From positions 496,001 to 560,000 of the forward strand of contig CAJFCV020000003.1 in assembly GCA_904066235.2 (NCBI GenBank): DNA of 64,000 bases, written 5' to 3'. The stretch comes from Bursaphelenchus xylophilus. Lineage: Eukaryota > Nematoda > Chromadorea > Rhabditida > Aphelenchoididae. The notes beneath the pieces are model-generated. The model made no database searches. It was not told where the DNA came from and saw only the letters and a list, made by a program, of their open reading frames with translations. Positions 43,201 to 54,281 of the stretch are shown piece by piece. The position numbers and the translations under genes were made by a program. The stretch's first letter is position 1; the number at the start of each line of letters is the position of its first letter.

Positions 43201-46200
43201 CTCACTCTTCTCAATTTGAAAAATTTTTTCATCGTATAAGATGTCACACCTCACTTTTCTCAATTTGAAAAATTTTTTCATCGTATAAGATGTCACACCT
43301 AATTTTTTCAGTTTTCAAATAACCAAGAAATGTCCAAAGCAAAAATTCTAGGGGTGCCCTAAAATATCAGGTTAAAATCATTTTTAGACCCCGTTTTTAT
43401 CCCAACCTTTCTTCATATTCAAATAAAATAAATCTTGGACATTATAACGACCTGCTTTCGGATCGCGGACGTGTTTATAAAAAGAAATGGGTGGATGTTT
43501 TTACGACCACGTAAAGCCATCCGATGACTAGGTTGGTCTCAAAATTTTAGGGGAATGGCCTGAGGGGATTTGAAGTTTAAAATCAAAAAAACATTTTTTA
43601 TAGCAGATTGTCGGGAAAATAATGTGGATTTAAAAAATGTCGCGCCTCGTCGCAGTCTTACATCAAATCTCCAGCCACCGTCGCAAGCGATGATGGGCGA
43701 TCAAAAGACGCGATGAATCCACATTATTTTCCCGACAGACTGATATTTACTTCGCGTTGATTTTTGTTGCGCTAAGAAAGCTTTTCGGTCCCGATGGCGT
43801 AAAGAAAAAATATTTGCAATTTTGCAAAATGCAGTATGTAAAAAAATCAAAAAATTGACTCCTAAAAGCCGTAATGACATTTTGTCTTGATCAAAAAAAT
43901 GATGGCTGTTTAAAAGAGCAGTGACTAATAAAGATTCTCATTCCGAACGTTTTCATTCCGAGCAACAAATAAACAGATCAGTGGCCTATTTTGTTTGTCA
44001 TGGCTCAGAGAGAGACTTGACCCAAAATTTAATTAATAAGCAAGAGATGAAAAACAACACATGACTTGCTGAAACAAGGCAAAAAATATGATTTTAATTG
44101 TCAGCGACAGATGGGAAATTCTACAGCAGAAACCGGCGAGATTTTTCGGTCAAAAATCGCCAAAAATGTCCTGTCGGGAAAATAATCGGCACAATCTTGC
44201 TGCGCCGCGTTGCGGCGGAATTCTCCCCGTTTTCTGAACTCTTCCCCTTCAGAACTCTCCTACTTTTTGAACACTCCCCCTCATTTTGAAAATTGAAAAA
44301 ATGAGGTGTGACATCTTATACGATTAAAATTTTTTTCAATTTGAAAAATTTTTTCATCATATAAGATGTCACACCTTATTCTTTTCAATTTGAAAAAAAA
44401 ATTCATCGTATAAGATGTCACACCTGATTGAAAAAAATTTTCATCGTATGACATGTCACACCTCATTTTTCTCAATTTGAAAAAATTTTTCATCGTATAA
44501 GATGTCACACCTCATTTTTCTCAATTTGAAAAAAAATTTCAACGTATAAGATGTCACACCTCATTGAAAAAAATTTTCATCGTATAAGATGTCACACCTC
44601 ATTTTTCTCAATTTGAAAAAAGTTTTCATTGTATAACATGTCACACCTCATTTTTTCAATTTTCAAAATGGGGGAGTGTTCAAAAAGGGGGAGAGTTCAA
44701 ATTTTCTGGCGATAATCAAAAAAGGGTTCAGCCTTTTTTGGGGGAGTGTTCAAAAAGGGGGAGAGTTCATATTGAGGGAAAGTTCAGAAAAGGGGTAGAG
44801 TTCTGCCGCAACGCTCATTTTGCACCATTGCACTGCGAAAATACTAACACCCCAGATTAGAAACTGAAACCTCCACAAAAACCGTCCAAAAAAAGTAAAA
44901 CCCTTTCAATTCGACCTTGCTCTTCACTCCACAAGCCGCTTGATAGTACAATGTTTTGTGTATTTGAATAGGAAGTCGGAAGAGTTATAAAAAATCTCTT
45001 CCCCAGCAAGGTTGGAGCCAAAAAATGCATCTCGCGAAACGGAGCCGGACGTTTGGGTCAAAGGGACGCGCTCGTTTTGTGATCCGAACATCTGGACGAA
45101 ATGACAAAATATATTGGGGAGAACGGGGAAATTAGATTGATTTGAGGTGGGAAATTGCGAAATCCCGGAATTAGAGGGCACTAGAAGAGTGCTGATTGAA
45201 AACAAGATGGATTGCGAAAGAGGGGGAGAAGAGGAGCAGAAATTATGGTCATAATTACGATGAGAAATCGGTATGACAAGAGAAAATGAAAAAAAAAAGT
45301 TTTAATTTTGTCAAAAAATTTAAAACCGGATTTTTTTTAGTCTTTCCATAAAGTGTGCAGATTTTTTTTTGCGTTTTGCTTTTGAATACTAGCCCGCGGT
45401 TTGCAGAAACGACCGAGATTTTTAGATCGAAAGTGGGCGAAAGTTTGACACTTTTCGCCAAATTTCGACACGAAAAGTTTCATGACTATTTCTGCCATAG
45501 AGGGTAATATTTCTGCCAAAAATAATTTTTTTCCGCACAAAACTAGCAAAGTTATGGCCAAAAAGTGTTCTTTCTCTGGCTCTGAAAATCCACATGCGGT
45601 CACTTTTCAGGTTTGATTAAAAATTCAGTTCTGTATAAAAGTTGTTAAAAGTGACATGGCTGGAAAGATCTCCAGCCATGTCATCTGAAAAAGTTCACAC
45701 GTCAATCTTATAGCATACGCTCGCTAGACCCGCTTAAATGTCGACAACTAAAAAAAATTCGAAAAAATCGGTGTCCGATTCATTAAAGAAAGCGCTGCAC
45801 GTCAAACTGAGGAGTCCGGTGACCGGAGATAGAATTTTCGCTATCGGTTTTTTACACTTCGTCTTGATTTCCAGAGAAAGAGAGAAAAAAGACGCGCAAA
45901 AGCGTACTCTCTCGCCCCAAAAATTCCCCATTTCTTCCCCGACAAAACGTTTTTTCGCGTCTTTTTTTGGCAAATTGCCAATCCATTCACCGGACTGTTT
46001 TAGCTTATCTCACAAGGGAAGTACTTCAAGTGCGACGCTCAGATTTTGATAAAAATTGGCATAGATGGAGATTGGAATTTTCTTATTCGATTACGAGCAT
46101 CCTAGCTCGCGCTTTGCAGAAACCGCCGAGAAAGAAGGGCCGGAATATCGAAAAAAATCTTCAAAAGACGGCGAATTTTCCCTGATTCCCTTGATCTTGG

Positions 46201-48970
46201 CATTCCGTTTCAGGATAAAAATATATTTTTTCTCGCAAGAAATTTTTTCTTGATAATGTTCAACACTATTTTGTTGCTTTTATGTGGATTATGATGTGTT
46301 ATTTTCACTTTTTTATACTCAGGACATGATTCTAGCGCTATTAATTGGATTGTTGCCATCCGAAGGGTAAAATGTTTCGTTTTTTGACGAATTTATGCAG
46401 CTTTTCCTCTGCGGATGGGCAAACCACTCTAATAGTTGCTTCAAAGTTGATTAGGGGAGATGCAAAACGTTCTACTTCGTGTATGAACGAATCATAAAGT
46501 AAGTTTCCCAAAAATTTTATTTTTTTATTTCAGCAAGCAAATTCAGAACAACGAGAACAGCGAATGTGCACCATCGGAACATTGAGTACAATGGCGGAAC
46601 ACCTTTGGGACACTTGCTTTGTTTGCTGAAATGGAATAAACTGAATAATAGTGAAAAAATAAATTTTTTTGAAGACTTACTTTATGATAACGTTCACGCA
46701 CAAAGCAGAGCGCTTTGCATCTCTCCTAAACAACTTTGAAGCAACTATTAGAGTGGTTTGCCCATCCGCAGAGGAAAAGCTGCATAAATTCGTCAAAAAA
46801 CGAAACATTTTACCCTTCGGATGGCAACAATCCAATTAATAGCGCTAGAATCATGTCCTGAGTATAAAAAAGTGAAAATAACACATCATAATCCACATAA
46901 AAGCAACAAAACAGTCTTGAACATTATCAAGAAAAAATTTCTTGCGACACAGGGAATTCGGATTTACTTATATGTACGTCTTTTTTACTTATATGAAATT
47001 GAAGTTTATATAAGTAAATAAACGTACATATAAGTAAATAATCGTACATATAAGTAATTCTGAAATTACTTATATGTAAACTTTATTTTCGGCGCTCCAC
47101 AAATTTACTTATATTTACAAATAAGGATTTTTTACTTATATTTACCAATAAGGATATTTTACTTATTTGTAACCCAGAATTATGCACAGTGCAGATTATA
47201 TTATAAACGTTTATTTTGATTCTCAAAAACAACAAATACATGTGGATAACGCATCTTGTGTGCTCCGGATAGTTTTCTCATCTGTTTTTGTCCTTATGAG
47301 GCATCAATTGCTTGCTTTCGAGATCTTCTATGGGGACTTCTGCGTCTGCATTCACTGAAAATAGTAACAAATAAAGAAGATAAGGTCGTTCGACGACATT
47401 TACTATAAGCCCTTCTCAATTGTTTGTGTTTCTCCACCCCGAAAAATTAGTTTTAGGTTCACCAAGTTTGTAAATGAAATTTCGAGACACTAAGTTTTTC
47501 ATGTTGTACTAGGTCCAGGTGAATATTCTCAACATACCTGAATCATCCGAGTGCCATTTTTCCGGGATCGTGTGTATTGTCCATTTACTACCCTCCACGA
47601 CCAATTTTTCGATAATCTGAAACCTAGAGGCTTCACCTGGACCTAGTACAACATAGCAAAACTATGTCTGGAAAAATCTTTGGTTTTATGAAATGTGAAA
47701 ACAGTCAAAAAAACCTACCAAGTTTGAGCACACAGTTGTTCATCCAAATTCTTTCCTCATAGTGCTTGTTCATAGATTTTTGGGAACTGCGTGAAGTTTG
47801 ACGTTAACATGCTCCATGCTCGGGAAGGTTCTCGCGTTCGCAACTTTTGATCCGAGCACTCTGTTACTCTGTAAAAGAAAAAAAAAACTAACTACAAGCA
47901 ACTTACTTTATTCGATCCAAGGTTGAGATACGTTCTTTGACGGTCCAAAAACTTAGAATTTTTCTAAGTCCGGCCAACGCGTGCAGAAACCAAAAAGCGT
48001 CTTTGACGCTCAAAAGTTTTCTTTTCGAGGCTCATATATGTACATATAAGTAAAAATGAACGAGCTCCGCCGTTTTTTACATATAAGTACCGCTATTTGT
48101 AAATATAAGTAAATAAACGTAAATATAAGTAAAAATAAATAAGCCCCGCCTTTTTTAACTTATATGTAAGTTATTGGTAAATATAAGTAAAAAATTTTAC
48201 TTATAAGTACATCCGAGTCCCCTGTGGACAAAAAATATTTTTCTCCAGGAACGGAATGCCAAGATCAAGAGAATTTGCAGGGAAATTCGTCGGCATTTGA
48301 AAATTTTTTTCGATATTTCGGCCCTTCTTTCTCGGCGGTTTCTGCAAAGCGCGAGCTAGGATGCTCGTAATCGAATAAGAAAATTCCAATCTCCATCTAT
48401 GCCAATTTTTATCAAAATCTGAGCGTCGCACTTCAAGTACTTCCCTTGTCAGTTTGACGTGCGCTGTGCGTTCTCTCTCGGCGGCAAAAATCGTTCAATA
48501 TCTCGACGGAGCCCGCAAAGCGCGAGCTGAAACTTTCAGGAATCGACATTTAGTTCATGCCCGAGGTGTGTGCAAAATTTACAGAAAATCGGAGCGTCGC
48601 ACTTGGAGTATTTGCCTTGTAAAATTGAGCCTAGGGATTATTTTTAAAAATACTCAACCATTATTGTATATATGGAAATTCGTTGCTTAGATATTCAATA
48701 GTAAGCATTTTAAAAAATCCTCGCCCTACCCACCCCAAAAAGATCAAATTTTAAATTCCGAAATCACCATTCACTCACCTCCCCCTTTCCGGCGTCCTTC
48801 AACAAAAATGGAATATTGAACTTTGTAGATACGATCAGCGGGTATCTCTGCGTCATCCGGGCCGTCCCCTCGAAGCTCGCCGTTCCTCGGATTTCGTTCG
48901 CCATCACCCGATGATTGGGCTCGTTTCTTTTCAGCGTCCCGTAGACAAAAACCAAATGTTTGGACGCCAT
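40257..48970 (-). CDS. GGACT: Gamma-glutamylaminecyclotransferase (GGACT)
   Basis: Two minus-strand exons, 48970-48779 and 40535-40257 (stop TAA at 40257-40259), join in phase 0 to 155 aa, the usual length of the family. The N-terminus has the substrate-binding loop FVYGTLKRNEPNH, then YPLIVSTKFNIPFLL. Exon 2 begins LVEGELYTVDD and contains LDELENHPHFY, whose Glu aligns with the catalytic Glu of human GGACT, and a C-terminal SSKGSHGREY like the human end. The enzyme releases 5-oxoproline and free lysine from gamma-glutamyl-epsilon-lysine left by breakdown of transglutaminase cross-links, in the cytosol. The donor is GTGAGT and the acceptor TTTCCAG. The single intron is 8.2 kb and full of nested repeats, which is extreme next to the other genes here; splicing across it is inferred from the perfect domain continuity. 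Confidence 0.88.
40578..40815. mobile_element. MITE of the GATCCAGTGGCAAAAA family, copy 2
   Basis: The ends GGACCTGATCCAGTGGCAAA and the complement of TTTGCCACTGGCTCAGGTCC flank a palindromic interior with GCATCCGGGAAGTATC. It is the relative of the copy at 17,185-17,376. It lies immediately inside the GGACT intron. Confidence 0.75.
41427..41572. mobile_element. MITE of the CTGTCGGGAAAATAATG family
   Basis: The ends AGTCTGTCGAGAAAATAATG and CATTATTTTCCCGACAGAGT are inverted; the interior has GTCGCGACAAAATC-type inverted segments. Other copies: 43,604-43,744, 49,061-49,200, 49,946-50,088; single ends at 42,771, 44,170, 51,286 and the split pair 26,682/36,053. Confidence 0.75.
42151..42457. 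repeat. Foldback element B (reverse orientation relative to A)
   Basis: It starts CGTTGCGGCAGAACTCTCCC and ends GAGTTCAGGCTCAACC, the same two ends as the element at 5306-6077 but inverted and shorter, with CTCTCCCCC in place of CTCTACCCC units. The core has three GTGACATCTTAT-type units in opposing orientations. Confidence 0.75.
42771..43319. repeat. Foldback element C fused to a MITE end
   Basis: A CTGTCGGGAAAATAATG MITE end (42,776 on) runs directly into GGTTGAGCCTGAACTCTCC at 42,823. At least nine units with TGTGACATCTTATACGATG follow, switching orientation near 43,085. The right terminal block is missing, so it is truncated near 43,319. Confidence 0.7.
43604..43744. mobile_element. MITE of the CTGTCGGGAAAATAATG family
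   Basis: The ends TTGTCGGGAAAATAATGTGG and CCACATTATTTTCCCGACAG are near-perfect inverted repeats around a GTCGC-rich 90-bp interior. Confidence 0.8.
44170..44813. repeat. Foldback element D fused to a MITE end
   Basis: CTGTCGGGAAAATAATCGG leads into CGTTGCGGCGGAATTCTCC at 44,208. The core has about eight TGTGACATCTTATACGATG units, mostly in reverse orientation, and the element ends GTAGAGTTCTGCCGCAACG at 44,813. Both ends are of the TTGCGGC type, making it symmetric. Confidence 0.75.
46232..46950. mobile_element. Inner foldback with about 260-bp arms
   Basis: The left arm (CTCGCAAGAAATTTTTTCTT onward, through GACATGATTCTAGCGC) is repeated in reverse complement at 46,720-46,950. The unique centre is about 200 bp, containing AGAACAACGAGAACAGCGAA. 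Confidence 0.8.
47278..47616 (-). pseudogene. Two coding-like exons inside the nested element
   Basis: Minus-strand segments 47616-47538 and 47354-47278 join in perfect phase across a GTATGT...TTTTCAG intron and give a 50-residue C-terminus (IIEKLVVEGSKWTIHTIPEK, then VNADAEVPIEDLESKQLMPH and a stop). The segment upstream at about 47,870-47,719 cannot be joined in frame. It may be a relic of a protein captured or encoded by the element. I do not recognise the family. Confidence 0.35.
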
Positions 48971-51900
48971 TGCGCTGAAAAGAATTGGGCGATTAATTCA
49001 ATTTGCTAAATTGGCGTGAGAAAGTTTGGGCGATCCCTGACGTAAATTTAGGGGAAAACATCAGTCTGTCGGGAAAGTAGTGATCGAAATTTCGCATTGA
49101 AAATCGCATCGCAGCCGAGAAAATGAATTGTCAACTTGCCGTTCACTTTAGCGACGCGATCGGCGCGGCGGCATTTCAGTACTTTCCCGACTTTGTAGAA
49201 AAAACTAACAGGGAAGTACTCCAAGTGCGACGCTCAGATTTTCTTTAAATCTTGCACACACGTCGGGTATGGACTAAATATCAATTCCTGAAAGTTTTAG
49301 CTCGCGCTTTGCGGGCGCCGCCGAGATATCAAACGATCTTTCCCGGCGAGAGAGCACGCTAAACGTGGAGAGGGCTCAGAGAGAAAACGCCTTTTTGGCC
49401 ATAACTTTGGCAATTTCGTGCGGAAAAATGTGATTTCTTGTAGAAACATTATCCTTTATGGTTGAAACAGGCATGAAACTTTTCGTGCCGAAGTTCGGCA
49501 AAAAGTCCTAAATCTTCGCCGACTTTCGATCTAAAAATCTCGGTTGTTTCTGCAAAGCGCGAGCTAGGATTCTGGCATATATCTTAGGAAAAATTATTCT
49601 AAATTTGTGCCAAGTTTCATCAAAATGTGAGCGTCGCACTTGGAGTACTTCCTAAAAGCTGAAATTTTTAAAAGTTGATAAGAGGCCTATGCAGAAAACT
49701 CATGCTGAATTTGCACGGAATCTTCCGATTATACTTGGAGTTTCCCCCGAAAAAATTATTCCCAAAAAAATGCGATTTCTGATCAAAAGCGGAATAAAGC
49801 GAGACAAAGAAGCCAAAATTAGAGCAGAAAAGATTTTTTTAGTAAAAATGGATCGTCAGCGCATCTAATAACCGCAATTTTTTCTTCCAAAAGTCAGAAA
49901 ATTTCTTAGAAATCGAATTCCTCAAAAAAAAAAACTCTTATCCATCTGTCGGGAAAATAATGTGGAGTTGTCGCAGAAAAATTTTTGGCCTCATTGCATC
50001 AAATTTATATCTTCAGAAGCGGTCTGAAAACAATAATGGACGATTCCACGGCGTGAAAAAATCCACATTATTTTACCGACAGACTTCTGAAAGGACTTTT
50101 TTCCCAAAAAATCTAAAAATACTCGGCCATTCGATCAAAAAGTGACTTGGACTTTATAAAAAACTGTCAACAAACGTCTCAATTGTTTCGGAACACCTGG
50201 CCATTCTCAACTGCTCTTCTTGTGGACAAACACACCAAATTCATTAGTTTCGTCTGTGCAATAAGTAATAGCAAATTAAGAAAATTATCTTATCAGTGCG
50301 AAGGAATTAAAGAGAGGAGCCGAGAAATATGAGAGAACTTTGAAAAAAGAGTTAAATATTCGATAAAAAAGTCGAATTTTTTGCTGCGAAACAGATGCTA
50401 GGTTCCAGTTTTTTTAGCAAAAATTCTAAAATCAAAGGAAATGGAGGTTTACTCTTTGTGACGCGACGCTCAAATCATCTTCAAATTTTGCATACATATT
50501 CTGTCTAGGCCAGTTATTGGTCCCAGAAAGTTTTATACTTAGCACTGCAGTGATAGCCGAGATATTCAACGACCTTTGCAGCCGAGAGCGCACGAAAAAT
50601 GCGGAGAGCGGGCAGAGAAAATACACTTTTTTGACAGATCATGGCTATTTTTTAGATTAAAAAAGCAGAGAAACATGGACCTTGAGATTCTTTAAGACGC
50701 GACGCTCAGATCTTCTTAAAATTTTGCTTAAATGTTCCATCTGGGCTCCCTATTAACCCCAAAAAAAGTTTAGCCCGCGCGTTGCAGGAAACAGACGAAA
50801 TATTTGACGATCTTTGCAAGATGAGATACTGTGACGTATGTGGAGAGTGGTCAGAGAAAAAAACACTTGTTGGACAGGACTTTTGGCAGGAAAAATATAC
50901 ATTTTTTACATTTTTTTGGCTAGATAGAGTATACTGGTTGACAAAATTTTCTTTCCGCCTCTTATCTCGGGAACCGCTGGGCCTAGAACTTCCAAATTCG
51001 GCATAGAAACATCCTGGGACAATGTAACACCATACCCAAAAAATCATATCATTTGATGCACTTTTAGTGCACTTTTTATGCAAAAGGCAAAAAAAGGGAT
51101 GACAAAATTTTATTTCCACTTTGGAAAAACGTTTGTAAATCATGAGCCAGTGGCCGCTAAGACATGATTGTGGTATCGTTGTGTTCGCAAAGAAGTCCTC
51201 TCTCGATTCATGTCACAATCTTGCAGGAGTTTTCATTTGTTTTTCAAATTTGGTCTATGTGTTCTGTATAGGCGGCGTATCAATGCTTCAAAACTGCTCA
51301 CTATTTTCCCAACAGACTGATTTACAAAAGTCTTGTTTGGCCAGCCGGCATGTTTTTGGTTTTGCGACGGACATTTCCAATTCTGAAAAATCAGCTTCGA
51401 ACTGCATATTACGTTTTTTTTCAAAAAATCGCTGCTCAATTGTCTGTCGCGGGCGAAAAATCAGCGGCGACACAGTTGAAAATGCAACTGAAAGAGACTC
51501 GCGCGAATCGGCATTTCGATTAAACCACACGTCAAACCGAGGAGTCCGGTGACCGGAATAGACTTTTCGCTATCGGTTTTTTACACTTCGTCTTGATTTC
51601 GCAGAGAAAGAGAGAAAAAAGACACGCAAAAACGTACTCTCTCGCCCCGAAAATTCCCCATTTCTTCTCCGACAAAACGTTTTTTCGCGTCTTTTTTGGC
51701 GAATTGCCAATCCGTGCACCTGACCGTGAGCGCCGCAAAAGGATACTTCCCCTGTCAGTTTGACGTGCACCATGCGAATGAAAATGCAGATTGGTCGTTC
51801 TTTTATGGCCTCGTTCTGACCTCATTCCAACACTGCTTCTGCATAATTTTCTCCACTCCTCCAACATTGTCTTTTCATGTTTTTTCAGGCTCCAAAATTT

Positions 51901-54255
51901 TTTTCAGACCGTTATCGACTCCCGATATCACAAATTTTGAAGTGTTTTAGAAGGTTTTTCTCGGCTAATTTTTTTTCAAATTGGACATAATTCTTTGCAT
52001 AGGTCCCCAAAAAAAAATTTTTTTTGAAAATTTGAATTTTTAAAATTCGGAAAAAGGTATTTGTCACTAAATAATTTCGAGGTAAAAAAATTTCCCATTT
52101 TTCCAAAAGTGACTCCAAAATAAAAATTAAATTTTTCAAAAAAAACACAAATTTTTAAAGCTCGAAAAAGCACTTTTAAAACTAATTTTTTTCGACGAAA
52201 ATTTAGGAAAAATATTTTAATTTTTTTCTAAAAGTAACCCTAAAATAAAAAAAATATTTTTTTAAATCTCGAAAATGTGTTTTTGAAACTGATTTGGCTG
52301 AAAGCTCAGAAAAAATATTTTCATTTTATGTGTGAGGTCCATCATAAAAAATTTTTGTTTTTTTCAAATATTTAAATTACCAAAATCAAAAATTTATTTT
52401 TTTTCAAAAAAAATATGAAGTTTTTCAATTCACAAAAAATATTTTGAAATTGATTTTATGCCAAAAAAAATTATTTATTTTGTACAAGGGTCCATAAAAA
52501 AATTCGATTTTTTGCAAGAGCGGCCCAAAATAAAAAATATTTTTTTTTTCAAAAACACAATTCACATAATTTTTTTTGAAGCTATATTTTTTTCTGAATT
52601 TTTTGTGACCATATTTTTTATTTTTTTTTTTATTTTTACAAAAAGGGACCCCAAGATAAAAAATTAATTTTTCCCCAAAAAATCGATTTTTTTGAATCTG
52701 AAAAAACTCAAAAACTTTTTAAAAATGATTTTTTTCAAAATTTTTAAAACTGCTTCCAAAGAATTTCAATTTTTTAAAAGTCATTCTTTTGTTGTTCAAC
52801 CTCTCCAAACGTTGTAAAGAAACGTTTTCCCGGCGTTTTCCCCGTGCAATAACAAGTTTCTTTTCTCTTATTTTCCCCAATTGGAGTCCCCAAAAACGTT
52901 TCGCTCACCTGTACAAACGTTGGCTTTCTTTTTTCGAACAATTTTTCCTCTTCTCTTTTTTCGACGTGGCCTTTGGAAACGAGGGGAAAAAACTATTCGT
53001 AAAGCCAATAAATTTCCATAATTCGGTGGAAAATCTCTCCTTTCTTATGAGATTTTTCATCTCCAATATGTTTTGAGAGTTGTTTCGGTGGCAAATTTTT
53101 TTATTTTTCGCGAGATTTTTTTTTGTTTCCCGATTTCTTTTTTGTATTTTTAGGTAGCGAAATGATTTATAATCGGCTTTGGAGGTTCAGAATGGGAAGT
53201 TTGAACTGGCGGGAGGAATAAAAAGTAGTTATTTTGCAGGTTGTTACGCAATTTTTTTTGGAATTTTATTTTTGTTTTTTTTTTATTTTATTTTTTTTTT
53301 TTTTTTAATTTTTGAGATTTTTAATTCGAGGTTTTAAAAAGCGGAAAAATAAATCGTATTTATCGCATTTTACAAGGATTTTTTTTTATTTTTTGGATTT
53401 TTTTTGTATTTGATTTGATTATTTTTTTTTTTGATTTTTCAAATTTTTTAATTCTCCGTAGTTTACAATTTTTTAGATTTTTTTGGAAATTTAAGATTTT
53501 TTGTTTGGTTTTTCCCAGTGGGTAAGGCAAAAATCCGTATTTTAAAAGATTTTTTTGGATTATTTTGAGTTTTAATTCTTTTTTATTTTTCGAATTTTTT
53601 GAAAATTCCATATTTTACAGTTTCTTTTTAACTTTTTTTTGGATTTTTGGGAACCAAAAATGCTTATCGCTTTTTTACAAAAAAAAATCTTTTTTTTTAT
53701 TTTTTTTTTTTTTGTTATTTTTAAATAGGTTTTTTTTCTTGATTTTTTTATTCTTGAGAACATAATTATCCGTATTTTTTAAAATTGTTGGGATTTTTTT
53801 AATTTTTAAGCAAAGTTTTTTTTTGATTTTTCTATTTTTTTTAATCTCGTGTTTTAAAAAAAAAATTTTTTTAACTTTTCTATTTTTTTTTTCTAATTCC
53901 GTATTTTACAAAAAAAATCTTTTTTATTCTTAAATTTTTTTTTAATTCCGTATTTTACAAAAAATTTTTTTTTGATTTTTCTATTTTTTTTTAATTTCGT
54001 GTTTTAAAAAAAAATTTTTTTTTAATTTTTCTATTTTTTTTTTCTAATTCGTATTTTACAAAAAAAAATTTTTTGATTTTTCGATTTTTCCCCCAAAAAA
54101 TGACTAAAAATCTTTGCTCTTCTCAAAAAAAGTAATTTACTTTACAACTACAGTCTTCAACCCACGTTTCCTTAATGTCGAACGGGTAAAACATCACTCT
54201 TCAAATAAACAATTAATTGATTTCAAATTTTTTCAACTAATTTTACCATTTTCAG
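48971..54255. other. Repeat-rich intergenic block
   Basis: This stretch has no supported gene. It contains MITEs (49,061-49,200; 49,946-50,088), a TIR element (49,210-49,652), further pieces of the CGACGCTCAGAT dispersed repeat (50,460 and 50,696), a copy of the GTCCGGTGACCGG block (51,536-51,775; also at 45,805-46,010) and, from about 51,890, extremely T/A-rich sequence. Between 53,370 and 54,090 the phrase TAATTCCGTATTTTACAAAA recurs about every 50 bp, with variants. Confidence 0.6.
49210..49652. mobile_element. TIR element with AAGTACTCCAAGTGCGACGC ends
   Basis: The left end GGAAGTACTCCAAGTGCGAC is matched at the right by GTCGCACTTGGAGTACTTCC. The 443-bp interior includes TAGCTCGCGCTTTGC and, further on, GCAAAGCGCGAGCTA, a second inverted pair. 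It is related to the arms of the 46,012-48,450 element. Confidence 0.8.
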
Positions 54256-54281
54256 ACCCCAATTTCCATGCCACTTCCCAG

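Larger units (their letters stand above)
46012..48450. mobile_element. Large nested TIR element in the GGACT intron
   Basis: About 225 bp at 46,012-46,240 (AAGTACTTCAAGTGCGACGC onward) recur reverse-complemented at 48,222-48,450. Inside lie a second foldback (46,232-46,950), two islands of TACTTATATGTA repeats (46,960-47,180 and 48,030-48,215) and the coding-like exons at 47,278-47,616. I see no recognisable transposase. Confidence 0.7.
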
